Of a stretch of 64,000 bases of DNA, positions 15,697 through 25,143 are shown piece after piece; position 1 is the stretch's first letter; each line of letters starts with the position of its first letter. The translations under genes and the position numbers were made by a program. The DNA is from an uncultured Nocardioides sp. Lineage in GTDB: Bacteria; Actinomycetota; Actinomycetes; Propionibacteriales; Nocardioidaceae. The stretch lies in NCBI RefSeq assembly GCF_947489365.1, contig NZ_CANLDB010000010.1:31750-95749 (forward strand). The letters run 5' to 3'. The notes beneath the pieces were generated by a model. That model did not search any database. It had not been told where the DNA came from and saw nothing but the letters and a program-made list of their open reading frames with translations.

Positions 15697-17169
15697 TCAG
15701 AGGGGGAGGCGGACCGTCACGGTCGTGCCGACGCCCGCCTTGCTGGTGAGGTCGACGGTGCCACCGTGGGCCTCGACGAAAGCCCGCACGAGGACGAGCC
15801 CGAGCCCGGTGCCGGGGATCTGCCGCGACCGCGCCTCGCCGCCGCGGAAGAACCGGGTGAACAGGCGGTCGAGCTCCGCCTCCTCGATACCCAGCCCCTC
15901 GTCGGCGATGGTGAGGATGGCTTCGTCGTCGACAGGGCTGACGGCAATTCGGACCACTCCCCCGGGCTCGGAGTACTTCACGGCGTTCGAGAGCAGGTTG
16001 TCCAGGACCTGTCGGATCCGCCCGGGGTCCACCGGTGCCTGGAGGCTCTCCTGGGGCTCGATCACGACAGAGAGGCCCGCTAACGACGCGGCCGGCCTCA
16101 CGGCCTCCACCGCTTGGGCGACCAGGTCGGTGAGGTCGACGTCCGTGCGAGTGACGGACAGTCGACCCTCCCGCTGTCGCGCGACCTCGAGGAGGTCGGC
16201 GACCAGGGCGTCGAGACGCAGGGCGTTGCGCTCGATGACGGCGAGACGGTGCGCGACCGCGGCCGGGAGGTCCGGAAGCTCGTTGGCGATCTCCAGGTGG
16301 CCGAGCACCGAGGTCAGCGGTGTCCGGAGCTCGTGCGAGACCGCGGACAGGAACTCGTCCCGCACGGACATCGCCCGGAGGTAGTCGGTGACGTCCTTGT
16401 AGACCAGGGCGGCGCCGTGGAAGAGGCCGTTCGCGTCACGGACCGAACGCGCTGAGACCGACAGGGCCCGGCGCTCCTCGGCTGTCACCCCGATCCAGAT
16501 CCGGAGGTCGTCGAACTCCTCGCCCCGAGCGGCGCGCCACGTGGGCATGTCCTCCCGGGTCAGAGGCGTTCGACCGTCCTCACCGAAGACCTGCCCGGGC
16601 TGGCCTGCCTGTCCGGCGTGACCGTCGGGATAGCCGACGCGCATCAACGCCTCGTGGTGGCGGTTCATGGACTCGTAGCGGCCGTCGGCGTCGATCAGCA
16701 CGAGACCGACGTCCACGGAGTCGAAGATGGCCTCGGCCCGCCGCAGCTGGCGGTCGAGGCGAGCCTCGGTCTCCGCGAGACGGGCGCGGTCGTCGTGCTG
16801 CTGGGTGACGTCCATGACCTGGGAGACGAGGTGCAGGGGGCTGCCGTCGTCATCGTGGACCAGGGCGACGGAGAGGTCACCCCAGACCACCTCCCCGTCC
16901 GGGCGCAGGAAGCGCTTGACCATGCGGTAGGACGGCACCTTGTCAGCGAGCAGGGTGGCCAGCAGCTCGAGGTCGAGCGCCAGGTCGTCGGGGTGGGTGA
17001 TCTCCTGGAAGGTCAGGGTGAGCAGGACCTCGCTGGGTCGGTCCAGCATCCGGCAGAGCGCCTGGTTGACCGCGAGGAAGCGACCCTCGGGCGACACGAT
17101 CGTCATCCCGACCGGGGAGTGCTCCAACGTGAGTCGCCACAATCGGTCGGAGACCTCAATGCCGTCCAT
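15697..17169 (-). CDS. Soluble PAS-domain sensor histidine kinase
   Basis: I chose the ATG at 17169 because a GAGGAG lies 6 bases upstream; the frame continues to 17214 without support. The product is about 490 aa. Residues 1-120 form a PAS domain (SPVGMTIVSPEGRFLAVNQA), followed by a short coiled linker. A second PAS-like domain (residues 140-260) precedes the DHp helix with the phospho-accepting His in 'DEFLSAVSHELRTPLTSVLG' near residue 280. The ATPase domain has the N box 'LDNLLSNAVKYSE', 'DEGLGIEEAELDRLF' and 'GTGLGLVLVRAFVEAHGG'. No membrane segment is present, so it senses a cytoplasmic or diffusible signal. No response regulator lies beside it, so it is an orphan kinase. Confidence 0.9.
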   Translation of the reverse strand: MDGIEVSDRLWRLTLEHSPVGMTIVSPEGRFLAVNQALCRMLDRPSEVLLTLTFQEITHPDDLALDLELLATLLADKVPSYRMVKRFLRPDGEVVWGDLSVALVHDDDGSPLHLVSQVMDVTQQHDDRARLAETEARLDRQLRRAEAIFDSVDVGLVLIDADGRYESMNRHHEALMRVGYPDGHAGQAGQPGQVFGEDGRTPLTREDMPTWRAARGEEFDDLRIWIGVTAEERRALSVSARSVRDANGLFHGAALVYKDVTDYLRAMSVRDEFLSAVSHELRTPLTSVLGHLEIANELPDLPAAVAHRLAVIERNALRLDALVADLLEVARQREGRLSVTRTDVDLTDLVAQAVEAVRPAASLAGLSVVIEPQESLQAPVDPGRIRQVLDNLLSNAVKYSEPGGVVRIAVSPVDDEAILTIADEGLGIEEAELDRLFTRFFRGGEARSRQIPGTGLGLVLVRAFVEAHGGTVDLTSKAGVGTTVTVRLPL

Positions 17170-17298
17170 CCTCGACTCCTCGTCCAGGGGCACACACCCG
17201 GAAGCGGGTGACACCCCAGCATGGTCCGAGATCGTCGGATTCCAGGGTGCTTGCGGAGAACAAGAGCAGAGCCTGCGTTTCGGAGGCGGCAGCCCGAA

Positions 17299-19089
17299 TC
17301 AGCAGCTGCTCGGGGACACCGCGTTCTTGTCACCCGGCACGATGCTCGGGGTGACGCCCACCTGGACGTCATCGGTCTGCCCCGCGCCGGTCGTCATCTG
17401 CCAGTCGACGTCGACGGGATCCGTGGAGGACAAGAGGGCACCCGCGGTCACGACGGGACGGCCGTCGAAAGGGATCGTCGCGGACGGCACGAGCTCGCGT
17501 CCGACCCGCAATCGCTCGATGGTCCCGCCGTAGGGGCCGATGATGGTGATGCTCACGAGCTGGCTGCCGGGATCGGTGCCGAAGTTGCCCCCACCTGTGA
17601 CGGACGGCGGCAGGTCCGCCGCTTCCTCGGACTCGATGGTCGACCTGAGTCGCATCGATCCAGAGAGGACCTGTCCGCCGGCTCTGCAGCCCTCCGAGCT
17701 GACCTCGACGCCGTACCGGAGGTAGTAGGACATCTTCGACCCTGTGGCGTCGTTCAGAGAGACGTCCACGTGAGGGGTGGCGCCGTCGTCGCCGGAGAGC
17801 TCGCCCGCGACACGCGTGCCTGCAAGCCGGCGCTGTTCCTCGTCGTCGAAGGAGTGCAGCAGGAAGCGGCCCTCCCGGCCAGCACGAGCCGCACCACGGA
17901 GGAATTCCACCGGGGACGTCAGATCGGTCACGGCGGTCTCAAAGATGGCCCGTGCGGTCTGCTCGAACAACTCGTCCTGGGCCTCCGGCTCGAGCTCGAG
18001 GTACGGGCGGCTGAGGAGCTCCTCGACCAGGCTGTCGGCCGTCACGGTGGCGTCGCCGACCTCGACGGGACCGAGCGCCGGCAGCAAGTAGCTGAGTGCG
18101 ACCGGGTCGATCGACATGACGGCATCGAGCTCGTCCGGACTGCCCGCTGCCTCCCAGTGAGCGTTGACCAGCTCCGCCGTACGAGGAAAGTCGGGGGTGA
18201 AGTTCGCGTCCTGGAAGAACGTGCCGAGATTCTCGCTGAAGATCGCGGTCTCCGCGTCGGTGAGCGGGATGATCGGCTCGGGCAGGTCGCCCTCGAAGTC
18301 GCGCGGGCCACCCTGCCGGGTGATCTCGATCCGTCCCTCGTCGGCGCGCAGGAGGACAAATGCCCCGGGCAGGCCACCGGTGGCGCGGATCTCGGCGTTG
18401 TTCTGGATGAGGACCAGCAGGTTCCGCGGGCCGTCCCCGCCGGCCATCGTCGGTAGGAGGTCGGTCGCGGCGTCAGCCGCCCCGAGACCGGACTCCAGTC
18501 CTTCGACCGTGTCGACGTACTCGTCGTAGGGCTCACGGAGCCGTCCGATGAAACCGCTGCTGTCGACGGCACGGACCTCGGCCGCGGCCTCCGACGTGGC
18601 GGCGTAACCCTGGCTGACCGGCTCGCCGAGCTCACTGACGACATCCAGGTCGACACCGCCGTCGACGGCGAGACCGTCCAGGTCACCCGTGGCTTCGGCT
18701 AGAGGCAGGACGGCGTCCGCGGCCAGGGTGTGGAGAGAGGAGCTGAGTGCGCGGAGCCCGGCGGCGTCGTCGCCGACACCGGGCACGACCGTCAGGGCCG
18801 CCCAGTCCCACCCGTCGGTGCGATCCATGGCGGACCGGGCCGAGCTCTCCAGCGCAGCACCCGCATCGCGGGCCCCGGCGGCGTCCCCGGTCGACAGCGC
18901 TGCCGTGAGGCGCGACGCCTCACCCTGCGCGTCGGACAGGTCGCCGTAGGTCTGGTAGCCGGACCACCCGAACCACAGCAGGGCAGCGGCGACGAGCAGC
19001 CCGAGAGGGGCCAGGACCGCCAGTGCGATCCGACCCCTGCTCCGTGACCTCTGCGCACGACGATGCCCCGTCGCGGAGCGACGAGGCAT
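17299..19089 (-). CDS. DUF4012 domain protein, membrane-anchored
   Basis: The 596-aa protein starts with a basic stretch (RRSATGHRRAQRSRSRGR) and a single membrane segment near residues 20-42 (IALAVLAPLGLLVAAALLWF). The rest is extracytoplasmic. The DUF4012 hallmark 'LLVLIQNNAEIRATGGLPGA' lies near residues 225-245, and 'LSYLLPALGPVEV' is also typical. Members are frequent near actinobacterial polysaccharide genes and resemble, at a distance, LytR-CpsA-Psr ligases in context. To my knowledge no reaction has been shown. The stop codon is read directly after 'SPSSC'. It may be co-transcribed with the small exported protein 30 bp upstream. Confidence 0.82.
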   Translation of the reverse strand: MPRRSATGHRRAQRSRSRGRIALAVLAPLGLLVAAALLWFGWSGYQTYGDLSDAQGEASRLTAALSTGDAAGARDAGAALESSARSAMDRTDGWDWAALTVVPGVGDDAAGLRALSSSLHTLAADAVLPLAEATGDLDGLAVDGGVDLDVVSELGEPVSQGYAATSEAAAEVRAVDSSGFIGRLREPYDEYVDTVEGLESGLGAADAATDLLPTMAGGDGPRNLLVLIQNNAEIRATGGLPGAFVLLRADEGRIEITRQGGPRDFEGDLPEPIIPLTDAETAIFSENLGTFFQDANFTPDFPRTAELVNAHWEAAGSPDELDAVMSIDPVALSYLLPALGPVEVGDATVTADSLVEELLSRPYLELEPEAQDELFEQTARAIFETAVTDLTSPVEFLRGAARAGREGRFLLHSFDDEEQRRLAGTRVAGELSGDDGATPHVDVSLNDATGSKMSYYLRYGVEVSSEGCRAGGQVLSGSMRLRSTIESEEAADLPPSVTGGGNFGTDPGSQLVSITIIGPYGGTIERLRVGRELVPSATIPFDGRPVVTAGALLSSTDPVDVDWQMTTGAGQTDDVQVGVTPSIVPGDKNAVSPSSC

Positions 19090-19118
19090 CGGTCGTGGGG
19101 AGCGGTCGGATCGAGCGA

Positions 19119-19541
19119 TCAGCTGCGCGGCCGGTTGCGGACGAACTGGTTCGCCGAGTCCGTGCAGCTCTTGAACACCGAGCCGCGCGGCGGGTTGAAG
19201 CGGATCACGACGTAGTAGCGACCCGGCTGGCGCAGCGCGGGGAAGCTGTAGACGGTGGGCTGCCCGTTGTAGTCGCGCGAGTACGAGCGGCGCTGACCAC
19301 CGTCGCGGCGCACGTAGTTCACGCGGACGGTGCCGCGCGGGGCGCGGTTGGTGCCCCGGGGCCGGATGTTGACCCGGAGACGCGGGCGCTCCAAGCGGTT
19401 CACCGCACCCTGCGAGGTCGCGTTGCAGTTGGTCTCGAACGGCGGCGGGTAAGGCGCGGCCGAGGCGGTCGCCGTGGACGCAGCGACGAGACCGGCAGAC
19501 ATGAGCAGCGCAACGATGACGCTGACGGCGAACTTCTTCAC
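19119..19541 (-). CDS. Small exported basic protein, function unknown
   Basis: The start is GTG at 19541, because GGGGAG lies 7 bases upstream; in-frame ATGs further up (19556, 19634) lack such a site. The product of about 140 aa has a clear signal peptide (KKFAVSVIVALLMSAGLVAA, then an A-S-A-type cleavage site). The mature part of about 110 aa is rich in Arg, Pro and Tyr, with two Cys (ETNCNAT and FKSCTDS) that could form a disulfide. 'RYYVVIRFNPPRGS' looks like beta strands. I do not recognise a family. It precedes the DUF4012 gene on the same strand. Confidence 0.7.
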   Translation of the reverse strand: MKKFAVSVIVALLMSAGLVAASTATASAAPYPPPFETNCNATSQGAVNRLERPRLRVNIRPRGTNRAPRGTVRVNYVRRDGGQRRSYSRDYNGQPTVYSFPALRQPGRYYVVIRFNPPRGSVFKSCTDSANQFVRNRPRS

Positions 19542-19725
19542 TTCAGGACTCCCCATGATGGTGGTGTTGCGAGAACAGTAGGACACAACCGGCCTGAGTC
19601 CACCATCAGTCTTGAAATGTCGTGCGTCGTTCACCTCAGGGGCCTGCAGGGAGGGGCTTTCGCTGTGCGCCTTGGGGAAATCTTGCGATTCGGGCCGCGA
19701 CCCCCCGGGGGGAGCTGACCACCGC

Positions 19726-20694
19726 TCAGCGCAGCTTCGGACGCACGTGCAGGCCGACCTCGGGGTCGACCACCGTCTCCTGCGCGGCGGGGATGCCGTC
19801 GGCGTCCAGGGTGGTGGCGAGGTCGACGTTGCGCTTCACCAGGGCGAGCGCGATGGGGCCGAGCTCGTGGTGGCGGGCGGAGGTGCCGATGACGCCGACG
19901 GTCTTCTCCCCCGCCATCAGCGGGGCGCCGCGGGTGGGCAGGCGGTTCTCGGAGCCGTCGAGGTGGAGCAGCGTGAGCCGGCGGGGCGGGCGGCCGAGGG
20001 TGTGGACGCGGGCCACGGTCTCCTGGCCGCGGTAGCAGCCCTTGTCGAGGTGGACGGCGGGCCCGACCCAGCCGACCTCGTTGGGGATGGTGCGGTGGTC
20101 GGTGTCGAGGCCGTGGCGGGGCTCGCCGCGGGCGATCCGCAGCGCTTCGAACGCCCAGAGCCCGGCGGCGGGGCCGGCGGCCTCGGCGTACGCCGCGAGC
20201 TGGTCGCGCGGGACGAGCTCGTAGCCGGCGTACCAGTCGTCCGCGGCGGCGCCGGCCTCCACGGCCTTGGCGACGGCCGCGGGGCGCCAGGCGACGGCCT
20301 GCTCGGCGGTGACGTCGGCGACCTCGACGCGGGACATGAAGCGCATCGAGTCCAGCCAGCCGACGAGGGCTGCGGCGGCGCCGGGCTCGGTGTGGGCCCA
20401 GAACGTCTCGCCGTCGTCGTAGCCGGTCATGGCGTGCTCGACGTGGCCGTGCGGCGACAGCACGAGGACGCCGGTCCAGCGGCGCGGCGGCAGCTGGAGC
20501 AGGTGCTGGGTGGTCAGCGCATGGAGCCAGGTGAGGCGGTCGGGTCCGGTGACGCGCAGGACGTCGCGGTGGGACAGGTCGACGAACCCCTCCCCCGCCT
20601 CCAGCCTGCGCTGCTCGCCGTTGAAGGAGCCGTAGTGGGCCGCGACGGCGGCGTCGGGGGCGTCGGCGGACACGGCGCCGGGAAGGTCGAGCAT
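19726..20694 (-). CDS. ygfZ: YgfZ/GcvT-family folate-binding protein
   Basis: The 322-aa protein carries the defining YgfZ motif 'DKGCYRGQETVARVHTLGRP' (K-G-C-Y-x-G-Q-E) near residue 220, including the reactive Cys. The N-terminal part has the GcvT-like fold (VDLSHRDVLRVTGPDRLTWL). YgfZ proteins bind tetrahydrofolate and support assembly or repair of certain Fe-S enzymes such as the tRNA methylthiotransferase MiaB. They act in the cytoplasm. AGGAGG lies 8 bases before the ATG. A Fur-family regulator is encoded 47 bp upstream on the same strand, so iron control of this gene is plausible. Confidence 0.92.
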   Translation of the reverse strand: MLDLPGAVSADAPDAAVAAHYGSFNGEQRRLEAGEGFVDLSHRDVLRVTGPDRLTWLHALTTQHLLQLPPRRWTGVLVLSPHGHVEHAMTGYDDGETFWAHTEPGAAAALVGWLDSMRFMSRVEVADVTAEQAVAWRPAAVAKAVEAGAAADDWYAGYELVPRDQLAAYAEAAGPAAGLWAFEALRIARGEPRHGLDTDHRTIPNEVGWVGPAVHLDKGCYRGQETVARVHTLGRPPRRLTLLHLDGSENRLPTRGAPLMAGEKTVGVIGTSARHHELGPIALALVKRNVDLATTLDADGIPAAQETVVDPEVGLHVRPKLR

Positions 20695-20741
20695 CGGTGG
20701 AGCCTCCTGGAGGTGGTGGCGGCCCGGGTGGTCGGCCCCGG

Positions 20742-21164
20742 TCAGCCGCAGTCGGCGCAGTGGCCGTGCAGCGCGAGGTGACCGATGTCGGGCACGAAGC
20801 CGAGGTCCGCGGTCAGCCTCTCGACCAGTCCGCGGGCCACGTCGGCGTCAACGGAGGTGACCTTGCCGCAATTCCGGCAGACCAGGTGGAAGTGCTCGTG
20901 GTCGGACACCGAGTGGTACGTCGGGGCGCGGTCCGACAGGTGCGTGTGGCGCACCAGGCCGAGCTCCTGGAGGACTTCGAGGGTCCGGTAGACCGTGGAG
21001 ACGTTGACGGCGGACGACGACTTGCGGACCTCCGCGTGGACCTCGTCGGGGGTCGCGTGACCGAGGGCGTCCACCGCGGCGAGGATCAGCTCGCGCTGCG
21101 GGGTGAGCCGGTAGCCCTGGCCGCGCAGGCGCTGGCGCCAGTCGTCCTGGGGCTCGGTGGTCAT
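20742..21164 (-). CDS. Fur-family metal-dependent repressor
   Basis: The 140-aa protein has the Fur layout. An N-terminal winged helix (YRLTPQRELILAAVDALGHA, then 'NVSTVYRTLEVLQELGLV') precedes a dimer domain with the metal-site run 'YHSVSDHEHFHLVCRNCGKV'. The C-terminal 'HGHCADCG' supplies the second CxxC of a structural zinc site. It is too short and generic to separate Fur from Zur or PerR with confidence; the H-x-H-x-x-C pattern is common to all. It is followed on the same strand by ygfZ. Confidence 0.88.
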   Translation of the reverse strand: MTTEPQDDWRQRLRGQGYRLTPQRELILAAVDALGHATPDEVHAEVRKSSSAVNVSTVYRTLEVLQELGLVRHTHLSDRAPTYHSVSDHEHFHLVCRNCGKVTSVDADVARGLVERLTADLGFVPDIGHLALHGHCADCG

Positions 21165-21194
21165 GGACCGATCGTAGTCCCGGAGCCGCGGGGC

Positions 21195-23018
21195 TCAGCG
21201 CGGCGCGGCACCCACCACGAACGGGACCTCGTCGCCGGCGGCGACGCGGATCGTCGTCGGCCGGCGGTGGCGGACCAGGGTGCCGTCGGCGTACGACACG
21301 GCTCCCCGTCGTACGCGGATGCGCAGCGGGGCGCCCTGCTCCCGCAGGGTCGCGAGCGGGGTGTCCAGACGCTCCAGCTCGGTGGCCATCTCCACCCCGA
21401 GCCGGCGGGTCAGGTCGGGCCGGGCGCCGGCCCGGTCGCGGTCCTCGGCCGGGTTCCGCTCGAGGTCGAACAACCGCAGCCGCCGGGTCTCGTAGTCGTA
21501 CTTGAGCTTCCACCGTCCGGAGCGCAGCACCGTGCCGGGGCGCTGGTCGCGGCCGCGACCGAGGCTGTAGCCCGGGTAGTGCAGGAGCAGCGACCTGCGC
21601 GCCTCGGCCCCCTCCGCGAGGGCCGCCCGCAGGGACACCCCGTCGAGGTCGCGCCGCCGTCGCTCCGGGACCCGGCCGAGGTCGGCGAGGGTCGCCGCGA
21701 CGTCGGTGACGTGCACCAGGGTCGGGTTGACGGCGCCTGACCGGACCAGGGCGGGGTTGCCGCTCCAGGCGGCTGTGGGCACGCGGATGCCGCCGTCCCA
21801 CAGCTGCATCTTCTCGCCGCGCAGAGGACCGTTGTCGGCGCCGACCCCGAGCGTGCTGCGTCCGTCCCGGCTCAGGCGGCCGCCGTTGTCGGAGGTGAGG
21901 AGGACGAGCGTGTTGTCGGCCAGGGTGCGGCCGGGCGCCCGCGGGTCGCGCCGCTCACCCAGCTCGTCGAGGATCCGGCCGACCGTCTGGTCGACCCCCT
22001 CGACCATCGCCGAGTACGACGGCACCCGCCCGTCACCCGACCGGGACCGCTGCCGGTACTTGCCCAGCAGGTCGGGCCGGGCCTGGCCCGCGTCGGTCGG
22101 GCTGTGGACGCCGAAGTGGTTCACCGAGACGAGGAACGGGTCGCCGGTCCGCGCCCCACGGCGCACGGACTCCACGGCGGCGTCGCCGACGGCGTCGGTG
22201 AGGTTCTTCGGCCTGCCTGCCAGGTGGAGCGCCTCGGCGCGGGACACCCCGGTCGAGTAGGGCAGCACGTTCTCCCGCACGTAGTCGCGGGTGTACGGCG
22301 CCGCGAAGCGGTCCAGCGTCTCGTCCACGGGCTTGGCGAAGGCGAACCGGCCGCCCCCGCGCCGGGAGGCGACGTACCGGCCGGGGTCACCGGCGCGACT
22401 GCCGCCGTAGTTGACGTCGTACCCGTGCTTGCGGGTGATCTGGCCGGTCCCGCCCGTGACGTGGAACTTGCCGACGTGCGCGGTCCAGTAGCCCGCGTCA
22501 GCCAGGCGCTCCGGGACGGTGAGGGTGGACGGCGCCAGCCTGGACGAGCCGGTGGGGTTCCGGTTGTCGACGCCGCGCAGCGTCGCCGGGTCCCCGTCGT
22601 ACGACGGCGGCACGGAGTTGGGGTTCAGCCCGCCGTACACGCCGTTGTCGGGGCCCTGGGCGTACTGCCCCGTGAGCAGGCTCATCCGGCTCGGCGCGCA
22701 GCTCAGCGCGCCGTACGCGTTCGGGAAGGTCGTGCCCTGCGCGGCGAGGCGGTCCATCGACGGGGTGTCGACGAAGCCGTTGGGGTGGCCGTCGTTGAAC
22801 AGGCCGCTGCCGAGGTCGCCCCACCCCAGGTCGTCGACGACGACGAGGACGAGGTTGGGGCGGGTGTCCGCGGCGGGCGCGGACGCGGGGGCACGGTCGA
22901 CCTCGGCGACACCGCTGGCCCCGCCCACCCCGGCGTGCGCCGGGAGCGGGACCAGGGCGCACGCCGACGCGACCACCGCCCCGACGGCCGCCCGTCCGAG
23001 TCGAGCCCCGAGAACCAT
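21195..23018 (-). CDS. Exported type I sulfatase-like hydrolase (paralogue 1)
   Basis: The 607-aa protein has a Sec signal peptide (AAVGAVVASACALVPLPAHA). The alkaline-phosphatase-superfamily sulfatase core starts with 'NLVLVVVDDLGWGDLGSGLF' (metal ligands DD). The modification motif is 'YGALSCAPSRMSLLTGQY' near residue 106: C-x-P-S-R, the site where Cys becomes formylglycine. 'HVGKFHVTG' and 'VSVNHFGVHSP' follow, the second in place of the usual H-x-P-H region. It probably cleaves sulfate esters of an external glycan. AGGAG lies 6 bases before the ATG. It is paralogous over its length to the gene directly upstream. No formylglycine-generating enzyme lies in the window. Confidence 0.86.
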   Translation of the reverse strand: MVLGARLGRAAVGAVVASACALVPLPAHAGVGGASGVAEVDRAPASAPAADTRPNLVLVVVDDLGWGDLGSGLFNDGHPNGFVDTPSMDRLAAQGTTFPNAYGALSCAPSRMSLLTGQYAQGPDNGVYGGLNPNSVPPSYDGDPATLRGVDNRNPTGSSRLAPSTLTVPERLADAGYWTAHVGKFHVTGGTGQITRKHGYDVNYGGSRAGDPGRYVASRRGGGRFAFAKPVDETLDRFAAPYTRDYVRENVLPYSTGVSRAEALHLAGRPKNLTDAVGDAAVESVRRGARTGDPFLVSVNHFGVHSPTDAGQARPDLLGKYRQRSRSGDGRVPSYSAMVEGVDQTVGRILDELGERRDPRAPGRTLADNTLVLLTSDNGGRLSRDGRSTLGVGADNGPLRGEKMQLWDGGIRVPTAAWSGNPALVRSGAVNPTLVHVTDVAATLADLGRVPERRRRDLDGVSLRAALAEGAEARRSLLLHYPGYSLGRGRDQRPGTVLRSGRWKLKYDYETRRLRLFDLERNPAEDRDRAGARPDLTRRLGVEMATELERLDTPLATLREQGAPLRIRVRRGAVSYADGTLVRHRRPTTIRVAAGDEVPFVVGAAPR

Positions 23019-23029
23019 CAGTCACTCCT

Positions 23030-23050
23030 GTCCGTCTGCTTCCGACGGAC
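23030..23050 (-). promoter_or_regulatory. Inverted repeat upstream of sulfatase 1
   Basis: GTCCGTC and GACGGAC, 7-bp perfect arms with a 7-base spacer, lie 12 bp before the sulfatase 1 start and about 80 bp after the sulfatase 2 stop. It could be an operator or a weak terminator. Confidence 0.4.
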
Positions 23051-23132
23051 GATCATCCACGGCGCCGACGCCGAACCGGGCATTGTTGTCTCGTGGGTGC
23101 CGGAAGGCACGGCCGATCGGTGAGCGGGCGGG

Positions 23133-24974
23133 TCAGTCCTGCGGGGCCGGGGCGACGACCACCGGCACCTCGTCGCCCGCCCGGAGGCGGAGGACGGCCG
23201 GGCGGCGGTGGCGGACGAGGGTGTCGTCGGCGTAGGTGAGGGTCCCCGGTCGCACCCGGACGAGAAGGGGCGCGGAGTCCGCCCGCAGGGTCGGGAGCGG
23301 GGTGTCCAACCGGTCCAGCTCGGCGGCCATCCGGACGCCCAGGCGTCGCGTCAGGACGGGTCGCGCGGGCGCCACGTCGCGGGACTCGCCGAGGTCGTCG
23401 ACGAGGTCGAACACCCGCAGCCGGCGCGACTCGTAGTCGTAGCGGACCTTCCACCGGCCCGACCGCAGCACCGTGGCGGGCCGCTGGTCGCGCCCCTTGC
23501 CCAGGCTGTACGCCGGGTAGTGCTGCAGCAGCGGACGGCTCACCTCCGCACCCCGGGCGAGCGCGGCCCGGACGGACTGGCCGTCCAGGTCGCGGCGGGC
23601 CGCCGCCGGCACCTGCGCGAGGTCGGCGAGGGTGGCGGCGACGTCGGTGACGTGGACGATCGAGCGGTTCACCTCTCCCCGCCGGACCAGCCGGGGGTCG
23701 CCGCTCCACGCCGCCAGGGGGACGCGGATGCCGCCCTCCCACAGCTGCATCTTCTCGCCGCGCAGCGGGCCGTTGTCGCCGCCGATCCTCCGGTCGCTCC
23801 TCCCGCTGTACCGGACGCGGCCGCCGTTGTCGGAGAGCAGGACGACGACGGTGTTCTCCGCGAGCGTGCGGCCCGGAGCACGCGGGTCCGGGGTCTCCTC
23901 GAGGTGGTCGACGAGGCGGCCGACCGTCTGGTCCACCCCCTCCACCATCGCGGCGTACGCCGGCACGCGGCCGTCGCCCGGGCGGGACCGCTCGCGGTAC
24001 TTCGCCAGCAGGTCGGGCCGCGCCTGGGAGGGGTCGACGGGGCTGTGGACGGCGAAGTGGTTGACGGAGACGAGGAAGGGCCCGCCGGTCCCCGCGCCCT
24101 CGTCGACGGCGAGCAGCGCCGCGTCACCGACGGCGTCGGTGAGGTTCTTCGGCCCGCCGGCGAGGTCGAGGGCCGCGGCCCCACCGACGCCGTCCGACTG
24201 CGGGAGCACCGCCTGCTCGACGTACGCCGGCGTGTAGGGCTCGGCGAAGGCGTCCAGGCCGTCGTCGACCCGCTCGCCCCAGGTCCAGCCGCCGGACCCG
24301 TCGGGCCGGGCGGTGTAGGTGGCCGGGCTGCCGGCGGGCCCGCCGCCGTAGTTGACGTCGTACCCGTGCTTCTCGGTGATCTGGTCGGCGCCGCCGGTGA
24401 CGTCGAACTTGCCGACGTGGGCGGTGAAGTACCCGGCCGCCGCCAGGCGCTCGGGGATGGTGTCGGTGTCCGTCGACAGGCGCGAGCCTCCCGAGCGGCT
24501 CCGGTTGCCGATGCCGCGCAGCCGGGGCGGTGGGCCGGAGTACCGGGGGGCGACGGTGTCGGGGTCGAGGCCGCCGTACAGGCCGTTGTCGGGTCGCTGC
24601 GGGTACTGCCCGGTGAGCAGGCCCATCCGGCTCGGCGCGCAGCTCAGCGCGCCGTACCCGTTGGGGAAGACGGTGCCCCGCGCGGCGAGACGGTCCATCG
24701 ACGGGGTGTCGACGAACCGGTTCGGGTGGCCCTCGTCGAACACCCCGCTGCCGAGGTCGCCCCACCCGAGGTCGTCGACCACGACCAGCACCAGGTTCGG
24801 TCGCGGGTCGTCGGTCTGCGGGGTCCCGGACGGCTGCGACGGCTGCGACGGCTGTGACGGCTGCGCCGCCGGGTCCGCACGCTCGCCCGCGGTGCAGCCG
24901 GCCAGCGGCACGAGGACGCACAGGGCCGCGGCACCGGCCACCCGGCGCCTGTCTGGTGTCGTCGTCCCGCGCAC
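23133..24974 (-). CDS. Lipoprotein sulfatase-like hydrolase (paralogue 2)
   Basis: I chose the GTG at 24974 so that the basic start 'RGTTTPDRRR' leads straight into 'VAGAAALCVLVPLAGC', a lipobox with Cys near residue 25; the longer frame upstream is only low-complexity arginine-rich sequence. The product is about 613 aa. A short spacer of Gln-Pro-Ser repeats follows the lipobox, then a sulfatase domain nearly parallel to paralogue 1: 'NLVLVVVDDLGWGDLGSGVF' and 'YGALSCAPSRMGLLTGQY' with the C-x-P-S-R formylglycine motif. It would be membrane-tethered, whereas paralogue 1 appears released. The two genes look like a tandem duplication that diverged in export mode. Confidence 0.85.
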   Translation of the reverse strand: MRGTTTPDRRRVAGAAALCVLVPLAGCTAGERADPAAQPSQPSQPSQPSGTPQTDDPRPNLVLVVVDDLGWGDLGSGVFDEGHPNRFVDTPSMDRLAARGTVFPNGYGALSCAPSRMGLLTGQYPQRPDNGLYGGLDPDTVAPRYSGPPPRLRGIGNRSRSGGSRLSTDTDTIPERLAAAGYFTAHVGKFDVTGGADQITEKHGYDVNYGGGPAGSPATYTARPDGSGGWTWGERVDDGLDAFAEPYTPAYVEQAVLPQSDGVGGAAALDLAGGPKNLTDAVGDAALLAVDEGAGTGGPFLVSVNHFAVHSPVDPSQARPDLLAKYRERSRPGDGRVPAYAAMVEGVDQTVGRLVDHLEETPDPRAPGRTLAENTVVVLLSDNGGRVRYSGRSDRRIGGDNGPLRGEKMQLWEGGIRVPLAAWSGDPRLVRRGEVNRSIVHVTDVAATLADLAQVPAAARRDLDGQSVRAALARGAEVSRPLLQHYPAYSLGKGRDQRPATVLRSGRWKVRYDYESRRLRVFDLVDDLGESRDVAPARPVLTRRLGVRMAAELDRLDTPLPTLRADSAPLLVRVRPGTLTYADDTLVRHRRPAVLRLRAGDEVPVVVAPAPQD

Positions 24975-25143
24975 GCGCCGCCCCCGCCCCCACGTCGATG
25001 CTGCGTCACCACCGTGCTGCCGCGCCCGGCGACCGTCCCCGCACCGGGCGCGGCGATCCTGCCACCCCGCTCCACACCGCCGCACGGTCGTCGGAGACGT
25101 AGTGTCGGTCCTGCGCCCCGGCACGTGTCGGTGGCGCTGCCCG

